From Pseudevernia furfuracea (Eukaryota > Ascomycota > Lecanoromycetes > Lecanorales > Parmeliaceae): a stretch of DNA of 64,000 bases. The notes under the pieces were generated by a model, which saw nothing but the letters and a program-made list of their open reading frames with translations, did no database searches and was not told where the DNA came from. A program made the position numbers and the translations under genes. Each line of letters starts with the position of its first letter. Position 1 is the first letter of the stretch. The stretch covers positions 540,714-604,713 of the forward strand of contig JAIUPT010000022.1 of NCBI GenBank assembly GCA_022315425.1, read 5' to 3'. Below, piece after piece: positions 1 through 13,189 of this stretch.

Positions 1-211
1 GTGATTGTAATTAGACGATTGCTCTTTCGATGTAGCGGCTTTAACCCGGTGCACATTGTCAGTACATGAATTCAGGCTATTTGAACTTGTCTCAATGATA
101 GCGGTAAAATCGAAGTAATAAAAGCAGTTCTTGATCTTCTTCGGAAACTCACGTACACAATGGAGGCATAGTCTGCCAACAGGGAGTCGTGATATTGAGG
201 GATAGTCGTTT
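1..211. other. Intergenic flank downstream of the DnaJ gene
   Basis: No coding region is supported here. The stretch lies 3' of the minus-strand DnaJ gene and probably holds its 3' UTR. It has normal composition, unlike the AT-rich repeat block further right. Confidence 0.5.
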
Positions 212-1045
212 TCAACCCTGGTCTTTCTTACGTCCATCTCTGCTTCTGTCGAAGAGTGCAGGTATTGAAATAGCAAACGATACCACCGCTGCGATCAGAA
301 AGAATTGAAACAATACACTGCCCCCTTCCGCAAATTCTACGCTCTCCTCCTCCATACGCCTACGCCGTCGTTGATCCTGCTGTTCCTGAGTACGATGGTG
401 TCCTTCTTTGTCAAAATGAGGAACGTCATTGAAGCCGGTCTGTCCTTGACCCGGTCCAAATCCCCCGCCTCTGGGCTCAGCGGTACCAGCAGATCCTGAT
501 CGCTCGGCCTGCGCCTGCCTCTTACTGCCCTGTGCCCCCCATCCACTACTCCGATAGAAGCTTGGTGGTGGTCCTTTGAACTGAGTCCGTCTTCGACTTA
601 GTCCGCTTGCGGGTCTCGAGCCAAAAGGAGTCGAAGAACTCGAATGAGAGCCTCGGGGTGTGTTGGACCGAGATGCACCTTGGGCGCCTTGAATATTCCG
701 ATCGTAGCGTTCTCGTTTCTGCGGGCTACTGAGGACGGTGTAAGCCTCTGATATCTTGACAAAGCGCTCCGAGGCGTGGGGGTCATTGAGATTATGATCT
801 GGATGGTGGGACTTGGAGAGAGAGTAGAACTGCCTGCGTGGTGTGAGCACTTGATAGAAAGCCATGCATTTCATTGCGCACTTTTTGATATCTCCCGCAG
901 AGGCATTTGGTTCAAGGCCCAATGTTTCGTAGTAGCTTCCTGATTTGCTTCTCCATGCTGGTGTTGTGTGGAACAGCGCAGTGTGAGGCAAGGCTGGTCG
1001 AGGAAGCAGGAAAGCTGTGGGAAGGAATGGCCGACTTAGTGGCAT
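212..1045 (-). CDS. DnaJ (Hsp40) domain protein, probable mitochondrial, with one C-terminal membrane segment
   Basis: This is a J-domain co-chaperone, expected to stimulate Hsp70 ATPase activity. The start at 1045 gives an N-terminus rich in Arg, Ser, Phe and Thr with no acidic residues, typical of a mitochondrial presequence (first ~35 residues). The J domain follows directly (YYETLGLEPNAS..., with the HPD signature in SHHPDHN, then VKISEAYTVLSSPQKRERYD). An in-frame 48-bp insert that interrupts the J domain before HPD is best read as an intron at 834-881 (GT..AG on the minus strand). Removing it restores IKKQFYSLSKSHHPD and gives 261 aa. A Gly/Ser/Arg-rich middle is followed by a hydrophobic segment (VLFQFFLIAAVVSFAISIPA) near the C-terminus, with a basic tail after it. 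The layout resembles small fungal mitochondrial DnaJ proteins. The presequence and membrane anchor are inferred. It is divergent from the MetAP2 gene across 296 bp. Confidence 0.88.
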   Translation of the reverse strand: MPLSRPFLPTAFLLPRPALPHTALFHTTPAWRSKSGSYYETLGLEPNASAGDIKKCAMKCMAFYQVLTPRRQFYSLSKSHHPDHNLNDPHASERFVKISEAYTVLSSPQKRERYDRNIQGAQGASRSNTPRGSHSSSSTPFGSRPASGLSRRRTQFKGPPPSFYRSSGWGAQGSKRQAQAERSGSAGTAEPRGGGFGPGQGQTGFNDVPHFDKEGHHRTQEQQDQRRRRRMEEESVEFAEGGSVLFQFFLIAAVVSFAISIPALFDRSRDGRKKDQG

Positions 1046-1341
1046 GCCTCATGCCGAGGGGCGTACTTTTTTAAATCAGATTGCATGAGGGCAAGTCATT
1101 GTTGCAGAATACGAACCTCGATTAATGACATAACTCGGACTGGAAGCCCTCAAGCGCTTAAAATAGCCGCTCCCGCATTCCTAAAGTACTTTAGTTGTGT
1201 CTCTGTCAGGTAGAGTACATCAAGTTGATACCTTAGACTCCCTCGGATGCTCTCGAGCGTTTGAATTGAAAAGCCTGAAAGATCTTCTCGATTCAGAAAT
1301 TTGATAACGAAGCCATCCTATTGTAGCGAAGATTTTTCAAG
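1046..1341. promoter_or_regulatory. Shared divergent promoter region (DnaJ / MetAP2)
   Basis: A 296-bp gap separates two divergent start codons, so it must carry both promoters. I see no clear TATA box or other nameable site. Confidence 0.5.
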
Positions 1342-2998
<1,657 letters not shown>

Positions 2999-3466
2999 CC
3001 ATATCGACGGTCGAGAATACCCGTAATGACTGCATTGGACAGGTGTATACGAATTTGGCAGAGTATTTGTTTGATCCGAGGTAAAAGTAAAGTAGATACC
3101 CACGGAATACGAATCTCCCAACAGATGAGCTGGACAAAAACTCTCGAGGTCAAAGCCGTCACAGCCGTTAATATCTTGTGAACATGATAGGACAGGTAAG
3201 CTGCTAGGGAAAGTGCACTCATAGGTGAAAAACCAAGAGAATCTGGTAACCAGTATGCAGAATCAGCTGAATGCTTGTATTGTCTTTATTCCCCGCAACT
3301 TCTTCTGGCACCACGTCCCTAACGATTGTGCGCTCACTTCCATTTTGATTACTTAAACTCTTAATCACATGGAGTATCATTGACTACGCCACCTATGCAT
3401 CGTTGGATCATGGCTAAGAATAAAACACAATTCCTCGAAAACGGAAGTCCCAAGAGAGAACGGAGC
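2999..3466. other. Convergent intergenic region (3' UTRs of MetAP2 and P1)
   Basis: These 468 bp lie between two convergent stop codons. No supported ORF, RNA gene or repeat is seen. Composition is unremarkable, and it presumably holds both polyadenylation regions. Confidence 0.5.
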
Positions 3467-3917
3467 TCAGTCGAATAGACCAAAGCCCATATCCTCGTCC
3501 GATTCCTCCTTCTCCTCTTCTTTCTCTGCCTTCTTCTCTTCCTCCGCAGACGCATCTGGTGCAGCTCCTCCACCGCTTGCAGCACCGGCAGGCGCGGCGG
3601 CAGCTCCTCCGCCTGATCCAACGTTCAACAGCATATCTTTGACATTCTTTCCCTCAAGTGCCTATACCACGTGTCAGTTTTCATTTTAAATGCACGTAAT
3701 GCCCAATATCGGGGCGCACCTTTGCAAAAAGGGTAGCCCATATTGGTTCGACTTCATCGACATTGGCGGCTTTGACGAGGGTTAAGAGCTTGTCGGCCTT
3801 TGTACTTGGGTCAGCGTCTTCAACACCGAAGCAGTGGTCAGCACTTACAGTAATGTCGATGTCGTCATCAGCGAGGACGAGAGCGGCATATGAGATTGCA
3901 AGCTCCGACTGAGACAT
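3467..3917 (-). CDS. 60S acidic ribosomal protein P1
   Basis: Acidic stalk protein of the large ribosomal subunit that pairs with P2 and helps recruit translation GTPases. Exons on the minus strand are 3917-3849, 3797-3720 and 3661-3467. The introns are 3798-3848 (51 bp) and 3662-3719 (58 bp), both phase 0 with GT..AG. The product is 113 aa. It has the helical dimerisation domain ([19 protein letters not shown]... then [20 protein letters not shown]), an Ala/Gly hinge, a Lys/Glu-rich stretch and the invariant stalk terminus [12 protein letters not shown]. The first intron is in frame and without stops, so a naive reading extends across it. Removing it restores the family spacing. The length and C-terminus leave little doubt. 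Confidence 0.96.
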
Positions 3918-4230
3918 TGCGAAATCGTGTATCTATGAGTGGATGTGGGCGTGTTGGTTATCGTGGTAAGTAAGTGAAACGGTTGCCAGTCACCAAATAG
4001 ATTTCAGTGTGAGTAGCCTTCGCTTACGTATCGGTGTTATCTTAGCGTCTTGGCGTTCTGCTCCTCTGGCCCTATGAGGGGCTCCTCTCGATACGTTTTT
4101 AGTCACTTGCACTACCTTGATTGCGTTGCGAATTGCAGCCTTCTGCCTCATCCTCCCCATCTTTGACAAACCCCATTCTCGATAACGTCCTGCAATAGCA
4201 ATCCTTCATGACGGATAGGCTTGCCCCAAC
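3918..4230. promoter_or_regulatory. Shared divergent promoter region (P1 / DUF2408-type gene)
   Basis: This 313-bp gap lies between divergent start codons. A pyrimidine-rich tract (around 4137-4165) precedes the plus-strand start, as is common in fungal promoters. No specific operator can be named. Confidence 0.45.
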
Positions 4231-5960
4231 ATGACCGACTCCCCTGCAGTTCAAGCTCCTCTAGACCCGAAAGAACAACCCATACTTCATCGTGTACTCC
4301 ACCTTCGAGATGAGCTATCATTGCTGAAGCAGGATAAGTCTACGTATATCAAGTCCCACGATGTCATTTCCCTCTACGACCAAGTGATCGAGCAGGTTCA
4401 TTCGCTCAATGTTGTACGTGAGGAGCACGGCAAGCCTCTGGAACAAAACAGAGGTCCGTTCTTACTCTCCGCGGCTTCAGCCTACGATCATGGAATGCCT
4501 GGCTTACTGGTCTTATGAACAGTCGACAACGTATTAGAGGATTGTTTCCAATTAATCTCTCTCTTCTTTTTGACCATAGGACGCAACAATGAAGCACCCG
4601 CTGTGTAAATATGCCCCTATTCGCCCCCGTACAATTGGAAACTGACGCCTATTTCCGATCCCAGATACTCCATGACGTCCACCATTAGGGTTTGCTTCTT
4701 CGAAATCGAAAATTCTGATTTTGCGCTTACATTGAATAGCGTCTTCTGGATCACCTAAAAGAAGCCGCATTCTTTTCAGCTAAAGATCTCGACTCTGCCA
4801 GTCATACTCTAGATAAAATGCAAGATAGTCTGCAGCGAGGCAAAGAGACTCATTCCCCGCACCTTCTGACTTTGCTCGATAACCGCCTCAATACCTGCCG
4901 AAACATCCTTGCTGAATTGCAAGCTTCCTTGGCTGATTTGTCGCCCGCACTTGCACCTGTTCATGAAAGATTGGTTTCAATTTTACGCTCGATCTCCGCG
5001 GCAAATACTCGCCACAAGGTTTGGTTCTTCTTCCCAGATATCGATTGGAAGTAGTTGACCATTGGTCTAGTTCCCAGTGGCAGAAGTTGAGGCCTTCCAA
5101 GAACAACTGAAAGAGATTCAAGGTACTATGGTCGATGGCAAGTTTCTAGCCAAAGATAATACTGCGCCAGCCGGCCAGGCTATTGTTGCCGAGCTTCTGG
5201 ATCGTTGCTTTCTTTGGTCAGGCATTGTGCTCACCAGGTGCGCGTCTTCTGAGCAAACGCAGGAACCGTTCAAAGCTAATATTGATGTCAGGAAAGGCAA
5301 AATAGACGAGCGATTCAAGACGACATATGATAAATTATACGAAATCCGCAACCAGCTAGAAAGACTCTCTCTGACGCAAGCCTGGTCTTTACGAGAGACC
5401 GACCTATATAACTACCAGCGTCAATTAGACAGAGTCGATGAATCTCGGATCAATGGGAATTTTGAAGACTCCACTGGATACAAGGCTGATCTCCACGCGC
5501 AAAGAGTACGACTGAGTCTCCCATAACCCGAACACCTTTAAGTCTAACACCTGCAGACCCTGCTCTATCTCCTCCGTCGTAGCTATGCGTACATTTACAG
5601 TCTCATAATATCCTCGGAACCGGTCTCAGAGGCGCTCCTACCGGTTTTCAATCAATTGCAAACCCTTCGTCGATGCTTGGTCGAGGTCAAGCGATCCGGA
5701 GGCGTTTCTTCGTCAAGGGAGCTTTATCCTTACAGCATGAAGGTATGTTTAAATCTGAATCTACGAGCTAGGACCCTTGAAGGAACTCTTGCAGCTAATT
5801 CACGTAGTTGAATTCCATCGACAATATGCGCGTTGATGGCAAATTCTTAGTGGGTTCAGATATACCTGAAGGGCAAGGCAGTGTGAATGCATTGCTTGCT
5901 GAATGTTTCGACATAGCATATGAATTAAGAGTCCAAGCTGAGGAAAACGACTCTGAGTGA
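4231..5960 (+). CDS. Conserved fungal protein of the DUF2408 type, eight exons
   Basis: I recognise the DUF2408-like pattern but know no experimentally defined function. Exons: 4231-4453, 4523-4604, 4665-4689, 4740-5018, 5071-5237, 5292-5505, 5557-5742 and 5808-5960. All seven introns have GT..AG ends (50-69 bp). The exons sum to 1329 bp (442 aa), which closes the frame exactly. The protein looks wholly helical. It has an N-terminal block (LHRVLHLRDELSLLKQDKS), then LLDHLKEAAFFSAKDLDSA, LVSILRSISAANTRHK, a repeated (L/V)DGKFL motif (MVDGKFLAKD near the middle and MRVDGKFLVGSD near the end) and LLAECFDIAYELRVQ before a short acidic tail. The twice-occurring DGKFL unit suggests an internal duplication. 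Exon 3 is only 25 bp. The start is the first ATG of the open frame. The family assignment is from memory and needs a profile search. Confidence 0.85.
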
Positions 5961-7006
5961 AAGCAGAGGAAGTTGCGAAGGTGATTGCAGGGCAACTGTC
6001 TTGCTCTTCAGCGCGGCGTTAATGTGAGCCACTGGATAGTGCCTGCAGACAGGTTTTAGGGCGCTCGAGGTAATGTAGCACATATCCTTTTCTCGGTTCG
6101 AGGTGAAACAGTTGTATCTAATTACCACAGCCTGCTTCCTGCCATTGCTGCTCGGCTTCATAAGCAGTTCGCTCCGGTGTCGGTGCCTCCTTCCCGACAA
6201 AACCCATCAAGGGAACGTCCCAGTCGCTTCTTCGGTAGTCGTTGGTCTAAACGTTTTGCAACTCTAGCTAAAAATCGAGATTCAAATATAGAGGCCGCGT
6301 TCCTTTTTGCGTTTCTTCAGACCACCGAGTACCCGAACTAAAATGCCACCACTAGTGTATTCATATGACCACCGTTATTATTTCGAAAGGCTTTTCCGTC
6401 ACTCGCACACTTGATTCATTGCTCTATCGTCATGGGCACCAGGCACATATGTCCAAGGAAGCGCACCAGTCGAGAAAGACAGGCAAATGTAATCATTATT
6501 TCTAGGTCCCTACAAGTTAAAACTACAAATCATGATATAGCTCCTATTACCGACCATCTATAGGGGTTATCGCATGACACAGTATCAAAAAACGACTATT
6601 GAAAAAGGAAAACTCGCATTTCAATTCTAATCGCTGGTTTAAACTACACTTCTGTAGAGCAACCGCAGCAGACTTTCGAACAATGACTCTCCGACGACTT
6701 CACCTTCAAGTGTCTCAAGCTATCTTTGAATACTACGTGACTTTTATCGAGATGATTATGAAGACTCTTTGCGCTATTCAGCGAATCAAAAAAATTCAAA
6801 TTCGATCTCATAGTTATTAACAAATTCTAATCGTATGTTGTGGACATGGAAGGAGCGAGACAGCCATGCCAAGCCTTGGCATCCTTGGCATGGACTATTA
6901 GTAGCAGCTTCTCCATAGTAATATCATCCATCTTACACCCAACACATGAATCCACTACAGTGGTAGCAATTGTTTTACTGCTACCCTAACATCGTAGCAG
7001 AATATT
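5961..7006. other. Intergenic transition between host genes and repeat island
   Basis: No gene can be supported. The first ~350 bp have near-normal composition and probably hold the 3' UTR of the preceding gene. The rest becomes more AT-rich. An inverted repeat with 10-bp arms (CCATGCCAAG at 6864-6873 and CTTGGCATGG at 6884-6893) and a small GTAGCA/TGCTAC palindrome near 6964-6984 are visible. They may be old transposon debris. An open frame at 6599-6820 has no recognisable content. Confidence 0.5.
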
Positions 7007-7366
7007 TGTCAAAATTCTAGCCGAGGTGACTTTTCACGATACCAACCCGGCGTTCAGACTTGGTGAATTTTGTATGTAGCGATCTACTGTACTAGTTACA
7101 CAACTCAATCAGATGTTTCACATATCTATATTTTAATAGATTATGAGTTCGAATCGCAGAGTATTCTTTTAGTAGTATTACGTTCAACTTCGAAGTCGTC
7201 TGCTGACTTATTTAGAGTGTTTTAATTGAGCTGAGAGTCTCAGCAAACAAAACATTAATATTTCACTTTAAATGTTATATCTACAGAATAAACTTTATCT
7301 TTAAAAGACTGAGACTTTAATCGAAAGAAAGACGTGAAAATAGGTTTGATCTCGAAATCTAGCAAT
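7007..7366 (+). mobile_element. B1: LTR and leader fragment of Copia family B
   Basis: The 132-bp LTR at 7007-7138 starts TGTCAAAATTCTAGCC and ends in a RIP-changed TTAATA (TTAACA in copy B2). It is followed by a primer-site-like sequence (GATTATGAGTTCGAATC) and about 230 bp of leader. The whole piece aligns with the start of B2 at 59200-59563. It breaks at AGCAAT, where the LTR of A1 begins, so the rest of this copy is missing or displaced. Confidence 0.85.
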
Positions 7367-7491
7367 TGTCAAAATTCGGGTCACGTGACATGGTCACGTG
7401 ATGCGCTAAGGCGCATCCTCATAGTCGCTCTTTACTCTCGTAGTATTCTATAGTTTTTAACAACTAAGTGTCCTACCACCTATTTTTCACA
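7367..7491 (+). repeat. A1 5' LTR
   Basis: This 125-bp LTR has the family palindrome block (two CACGTG hexamers, then ATGCGC..GCGCAT). It carries a few extra bases and changes compared with the 122-bp consensus length. Confidence 0.9.
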
Positions 7492-7509
7492 GGTTATGAG
7501 TTCGAACTT
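7492..7509 (+). promoter_or_regulatory. A1 primer-binding site (half-tRNA type)
   Basis: GGTTATGAGTTCGAAC lies directly after the LTR. In the less mutated copies A5 and A8 it reads GGTTATGAGCCCGGGC. Its complement contains GGGCTCATAACC, the anticodon arm of eukaryotic initiator tRNA-Met (CAT anticodon), not a tRNA 3' end. Confidence 0.6.
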
Positions 7510-7826
7510 GCTCGGCGACTGTTTCACTTATATCCTATGTCTATCAGAGTCACAGTGATCTCTAAGCATCACGAGTTCATCGCAATGAACGCCGCGACAG
7601 CTATGAAACTCGTTATACGATCGTGCGATTGAATTTCACTAAGGTCTCTGAAACATTGTTAGCTTCCCTGCGTGAGACACGTTAAACACGCTCAACGAGA
7701 ATATTTCTCTCGCGATATATATCGCTTCAACGTTAATAAAGCGTTTACGTGAATCGAATCAATTATAACGACTCAAGAGGCTGAACTTCAGCATCAAATC
7801 GTCTAATCACACTTCAGAGTTGATTA

Positions 7827-8070
7827 GTTATCAACAAATCTCTATTCAGAGCGCGTATACGTCTGTTGAGGGTCAAAACAATAAGAATTTCTTATTGAGA
7901 TAGGTCTTTCGATTTTATAAGTTCTCTGAAGAAGAGAGCTGAGGCTTAGTTATCGATAAACCTTCACTTAGAGCGCGTATACGTCTATTGAGAGTCAAAA
8001 TAACAAGGATTTCTTGTTGAGATAGGTCTTTCGACCTTATAAGTTCTCTGAAGAAGAGAACTGGGACTCA
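7827..8070 (+). repeat. A1 leader tandem repeat, 2 x 122 bp
   Basis: Two adjacent 122-bp units (7827-7948 and 7949-8070) share GAGCGCGTATACGTCT, a TTTCTT(A/G)TTGAGATAG stretch and GTTCTCTGAAGAAGAG. Other copies of the family carry one to three units. Confidence 0.85.
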
Positions 8071-8118
8071 GTTATCGAATTCTTTTCATCGTCACTCGAC
8101 TTTATTCTATCGTCGAAT

Positions 8119-11100
8119 ATGACTTCATTTCACGACGACAGTCATCGAAGCGACTATTTTAAATTCGAGTCTCTATCGAAGACTTAGCATAAGAAGAACG
8201 TTATTTCTCTTCGAAGATCTATACGTCTTTAGTAATTGTCTTCGATACAGTCTTAGCGAAAATTAGATCAATTCAAATCTTTCTTGTCTCTAAGTATCTT
8301 TTATCTTAACAATATCGTTCGTATCTATCGAAGATTTAAGTACAAGCACTTCTTATTTCTTATATAAGAACTCGAAGATTAGTAACAAAAGTTATCAGAT
8401 ATCGATAAGACTCTCGAGGACTCTGACGAAGATTAGAATATCTATTTCACTCTCACTGCTTCCGCGAACGTTAGCAGTGTCGACTTTTAATTCGAAGTTA
8501 ACGAAGACACTCTTAGTGTTTTAAGTGACATTAAGTTATTCAATCTTCGTGTTAAAAGTTCTCTGAATCTCACTTCTTCGACTTCGACTTCTTCGACTTT
8601 AAGATCTTTATTCTTTATCGCCTTAGTTACCTCTCAAGCTAAGTCTTTCGTTTGAATATCATCGTCGTCACTATTTATATCGTACGTGTCGTCCTTAGAA
8701 ACCTTTTTAGTAATTCTTAGCATCTATGACCGACGGAGAATCAAGCGTATAAGGCGTCATAAGAAACATGTCAACTCTAGTAGCTTCAGCGGCTGACTCT
8801 CTCGAAGAGGAAAGCGCTTTCCTTCTAAACTTCATTATTATTTTGAAGTTCAATCTGGAATATCGTCGATGAAAGTAGAATATCAACAATTAATTAATGC
8901 TTAACAATCTTGTTTTCTTTAATGCGATCATCAGTCATAGAGTTTATATCGTTATCTTTTATCGTTTCGGGGATAACGATCGCGAACTCGTCGAAGTCGA
9001 ATTCGACGATAAAGACTCTCAGACTATGCTCGATGCTCTAATCAAGGACTATTAATCTAAAAACACGAATCTCTATAAGAAACTAATGCGTCGAATATTC
9101 GATCTCATTCTTGAAGAAGAGAGAGTTCGTCAATATAAAAAGAACTTTCGCAAGGTCATCTTCGACATTATCAGCCTTCATAAATCTCTCGTTATTTCGA
9201 AGTCTCTGCGAATTCTAATTTTTCTTATGAGACTCGACGACTCTTACGACATATTCGAGTCAAGTTATATTCAAAATCATGATCTCTTTGAGAACAAGTT
9301 CGTCAAGTTTTAAGAGATTGTCGTGATCGCCGTGAACGAAGAAGTTAGAATCTTCTTCAAAGAAGGAGAACTAATTATATATGTCGTTCGTAACGATAAG
9401 AGCAAAGGCAAACAAGCTGCTTTTAATAATCTCGACGACTCTAATATTAATCGTGAGATCTGTTCTTCGTGTAAGACAGCTAATCGCAAATTCAAATATC
9501 TTTTTATCAAATGCTGAATCAAGTTTTCTTATTTCAAGTCTAAGAAATTCATAACGAAAGAGAAAAAGAAGAAGAAGATAAAGATCTTCGACTTCGAAGA
9601 TAAATCCTTAAACAACAAGCGTAAGCGCATCGAAGAGACGTCTTTTAATGTCTCTGCTTCAGAGAAGAACGATTATCTCAATGTTAATTATGTCTTTCTG
9701 AAGGAACTGAACTTCATTATATACTATTCGAATATCAACTCGAACGACTTTAATATTCTCGATACGACTAATAATCAAGTCATTAATCTGATCGTCACGA
9801 AAGTTCTCGAATATAGTCTTATGACTGCGGATTTCGTGAATCTCCTCACTCGAGTCGTCGTAGATTCAGACTGCTCTCGTTATTCTTTCGCGAATCGTTT
9901 GATATTCATTATCTACGAAAAGATTTATTCTCGATCGATCAAGAACATCGAGAGAAGCGAAGTGCAATCTCAAGACTGTGATATTATTAATTTCGACTGT
10001 GTGATTAGAGAAGAGTGTGTGACAGTCACTCTACGAAATGTCTTATATGTGCTCGATATGAGCGTCAATCTTCTCTCGATCGATAAACTTTTAAACTTCG
10101 ACATCGCTGTCTTCTTTCATAAGATAGAATACACTCTTATCAAGAACGATTTAAAGCTTATCGATACTCGTAATCGTGATCTCTTCTTTTTGAATCTCTG
10201 ATAGAGTCGAAACAGTGCTCTAACCGCCTATAATATATTCTCGAATTTTATTCATCAACTCTGACATGCTCGCATGAGTTATTTGAGTTAAAACAATCTG
10301 AACAAGCTCTCAAATATGATCGTTGAGATGAACTTCATTAAGAACATTGCGAAGAAGTACATCTACGAATATTATATCATGAGACGTCAAAAGACTGTTT
10401 CTTATGATAGTCTCATAGAGTCAAAAACGCAGTCTGACGAATTTGTTTATAGTAATCTCGTAGAGTCTCTATTCTCTACTAAATTCAATAACTGCAGATA
10501 CTTTATAATATTTAAGAATAATTTCATCTTTTATTTTGAAGTGTACTGTATTCGTTATAAGAGTGAAACGTTTGTTATGTTCTTACGTTTCAAAGTCTTT
10601 CTAGAGTCACGAAATTATAAGATTTATCGTATTCGCCTCGATAATGGGAGAGAGTATATGTTTAAGACCTTCTTAAATTATCTCCTTCAATGCGAAATCA
10701 GATAGAAGCCCACTGTATCTGGAAATCTCGAAATAAACGAGGCGATCGAACGTTTTAAACAGATCTTGTTATATAAGATGCATTTTATACTGCTAAGTTC
10801 TCAGCTCAACAAGTCTTTTTGATCTGAAATCGTGATCATTATCAATTATTTGATGTTGCGATCTCTCAACGTTCGAACTATTATAACGTCATTTGAGACT
10901 TTTTATTATCGAAAGCTCATTTTATTTCATCTACGAACGATTGATTTTATCGTCTATGCATTAAAGCGTATTTAAAAGAAACTCGTAAATAAAAGCGAAA
11001 AGTATATTCTTCTAAATTATGAAGAGAAGTTTATTTTTCGCCTATATAATCTCATCAAGAAGAAGATTATTCGAGTTAATAATGTTCACTTCGTTAAGAA

Positions 11101-13189
11101 GCGTCTCTTAATTATGAACCTCGAAGAAAAGACGAACGCTTATGAGTTCTCGATCAAGCGATAACGTCTTTATATATTAGTATTCGCTATAAAGAAGACA
11201 CTTGATGAATAGCGTATTATTAACATTTCGAAAGATATTGTTCTTATTATAAAGTTCTCAACGACTGCATCTGTATCTGTAATAAACAAATCAAGATCAA
11301 ATTTTCCATGATCAGCTAAAAAGCAGACGTCTACATCAAAGCCCTCGTTCTTCGCACGAGTCGTATTATCGATCGCGTTCGCGCGAGCCTCTCGATCAAT
11401 TACTGCATTATTAACTATCGAAAGAATAACTCGTTTTTTCACTGTCGTCGAAATGATTCGCGAAGACCTCGAGTTAAGTGCGATTCAAAGAGTACTTCTT
11501 GATCATCTCGACACTACGATTTCGAATCTGCGAGATCTATTATCTGACCCTCTCTCGAGAATATTCGCGACCTTTGCGTTACTGACGAATCATGTCAATA
11601 AGTCGAATATTTTCGAGCCGACGATCTATCAACAGGTTATTTTCAATCAACTCTTCCGCATACACTGAGAGCTCGTCATGTAAGACGAATACAAATCTCT
11701 CATGAACAACAATACTTGATGCCTGATTTAGACGTTTTTAGATATTCATATTCTGAGAGGTCGCTGAGTCTACACCGTGAAGCGAGGCCTCGCTGAGGAA
11801 GTCACTCGCTATAAGGCCCGCTGAGTGATTCGAGAGTTCGAACAATAGAAGGGTCGTGACTATTATGACACGTTCGTCTCAGTGATCAAGTTCATGAGTT
11901 ATAAGACGATCTTTGCCCTGATAGCGGTCCTGAACTAAAACGTGAAACAAATGAACGTCAAAATCGTCTTTCTCTACGATAACGTTCAAGAGACGATTTA
12001 TGTGCGATAGCCCGATGATTTCAACAAGAACGACATCAAAGTTTGTAAGCTAAATAAGATTCTTTATGAACTTAAGCAATTCCTTAGAATTTGATATCAA
12101 CACTTCTCGAAGTATATAAAGAAACTCGAACTAATATTCATCGAATCGAACGAGAGTGTCTTTATGAACGTCAAGAAGAGCATTATTATAGTTCTCTATG
12201 TGAACGATATATTAATCATCGATCTCAGCAAAATCGATATTCAGCGCATTAAAAAGACCCTCAATGACAAGTTTCACATGTTCGACTTGAGACCTTACGT
12301 CTATTATTTAGACATGATCGTCAAAAGAGACCGTGTCGTCGATATTCTTCGCCTGGGACAAGTAGTCTATATCACTCGTTTCTTAAAGCATTTCAATTAT
12401 TAAAGTCTTAATCCAGCCTCTACGCCTCTAAAAACTAGTCGTAAGCTATAATCTGCGAAAGAGGGCTATGTTGCCTCGAGAAAGCTGTGCGAGAACTATT
12501 AATCTGTCGTGAGATCTCTTATGTATGTCATGTTAAAAACTCGTTCTAATATCGCCTATGCTATCTCTCTTATCAGCCGCTATTCAGTCAACCCGACCCA
12601 GACACACTAAAATACAGTGATTCGAATCTTTCGATATCTTAGAGACACGATATATTACGAACTAGTGTACAAAGGATCCCTTCAAGCCCTCATCGAATAT
12701 ATCGATTTCGATTGGGCTGACGACTCGACTCGAAGGTCTATCTTCGACTACCTATTCAACGTCGATAGCGACGTCATCAGCTGATTATCAAAGCGTCAAG
12801 TCATCGTCGCGTTATTCACTTGCGAAGTCGAGTATATCGACTAAACGTTGACTATTAAAGAAGTTATTTGATTAAAAACTCTTCTTAATCAACTTCTGCG
12901 ACCTCGAGACTCTAATTCAAAGATTATCATAATCTTCGACGATAATTAGAGCGTAATTGCTCTCGTTAAGAACGCTTAGTTCCATGCTCGCATTAAGCAC
13001 ATTGACATCGCTCACCATTTCGTGCGTGAAAAAGTCAACGACGACATCGTGAATATGCAATTCGTATTCACGGATAAACAAATGATCGACGATCTCATTA
13101 AAGCTCTCTGCCTCGACAAATTCGTTGCTTTTCGCGATGCCCTTGAGATAAAATCAGTCTCAGAACATCTCCTCAGCGTCAAAGACTAA
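8119..13189 (+). pseudogene. A1 gag-pol (Copia), inactivated
   Basis: This 5071-bp degenerate coding span has the Copia order: gag, protease (VVDSDCSRYSFANR, from a DSG-type motif), integrase (open piece 10316-10705 with the core Asp in LDNGREY), reverse transcriptase (RYKARWVIR with Trp changed to TGA, and YVNDILI in place of YVDD) and RNase H. Dozens of stops interrupt it. Most are Trp-TGG to TGA or Gln to TAA/TAG. The span has the same length as in A5 and A8, so damage is almost all by substitution. The upstream gag part and the rest lie in frames offset by one. It is a non-functional relic. Confidence 0.88.

Noticed and set aside
305..786. Small open frames overlapping the DnaJ gene on both strands
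   Set aside because: They are shadows of the DnaJ coding region, with no domain content.
3361..3621. Minus-strand open frame with an Arg/Lys-rich product
   Set aside because: It is an alternative frame over the last exon of the P1 gene. The other frame gives the invariant P-protein C-terminus.
6599..6820. Open frame of 73 codons in the intergenic region
   Set aside because: No family resemblance, no splice or promoter support, and AT-rich composition like the repeat border.
6864..6893. Inverted repeat as a terminator or MITE
   Set aside because: The 10-bp arms are real, but there is no flanking duplication or second copy in the window to support a named element.
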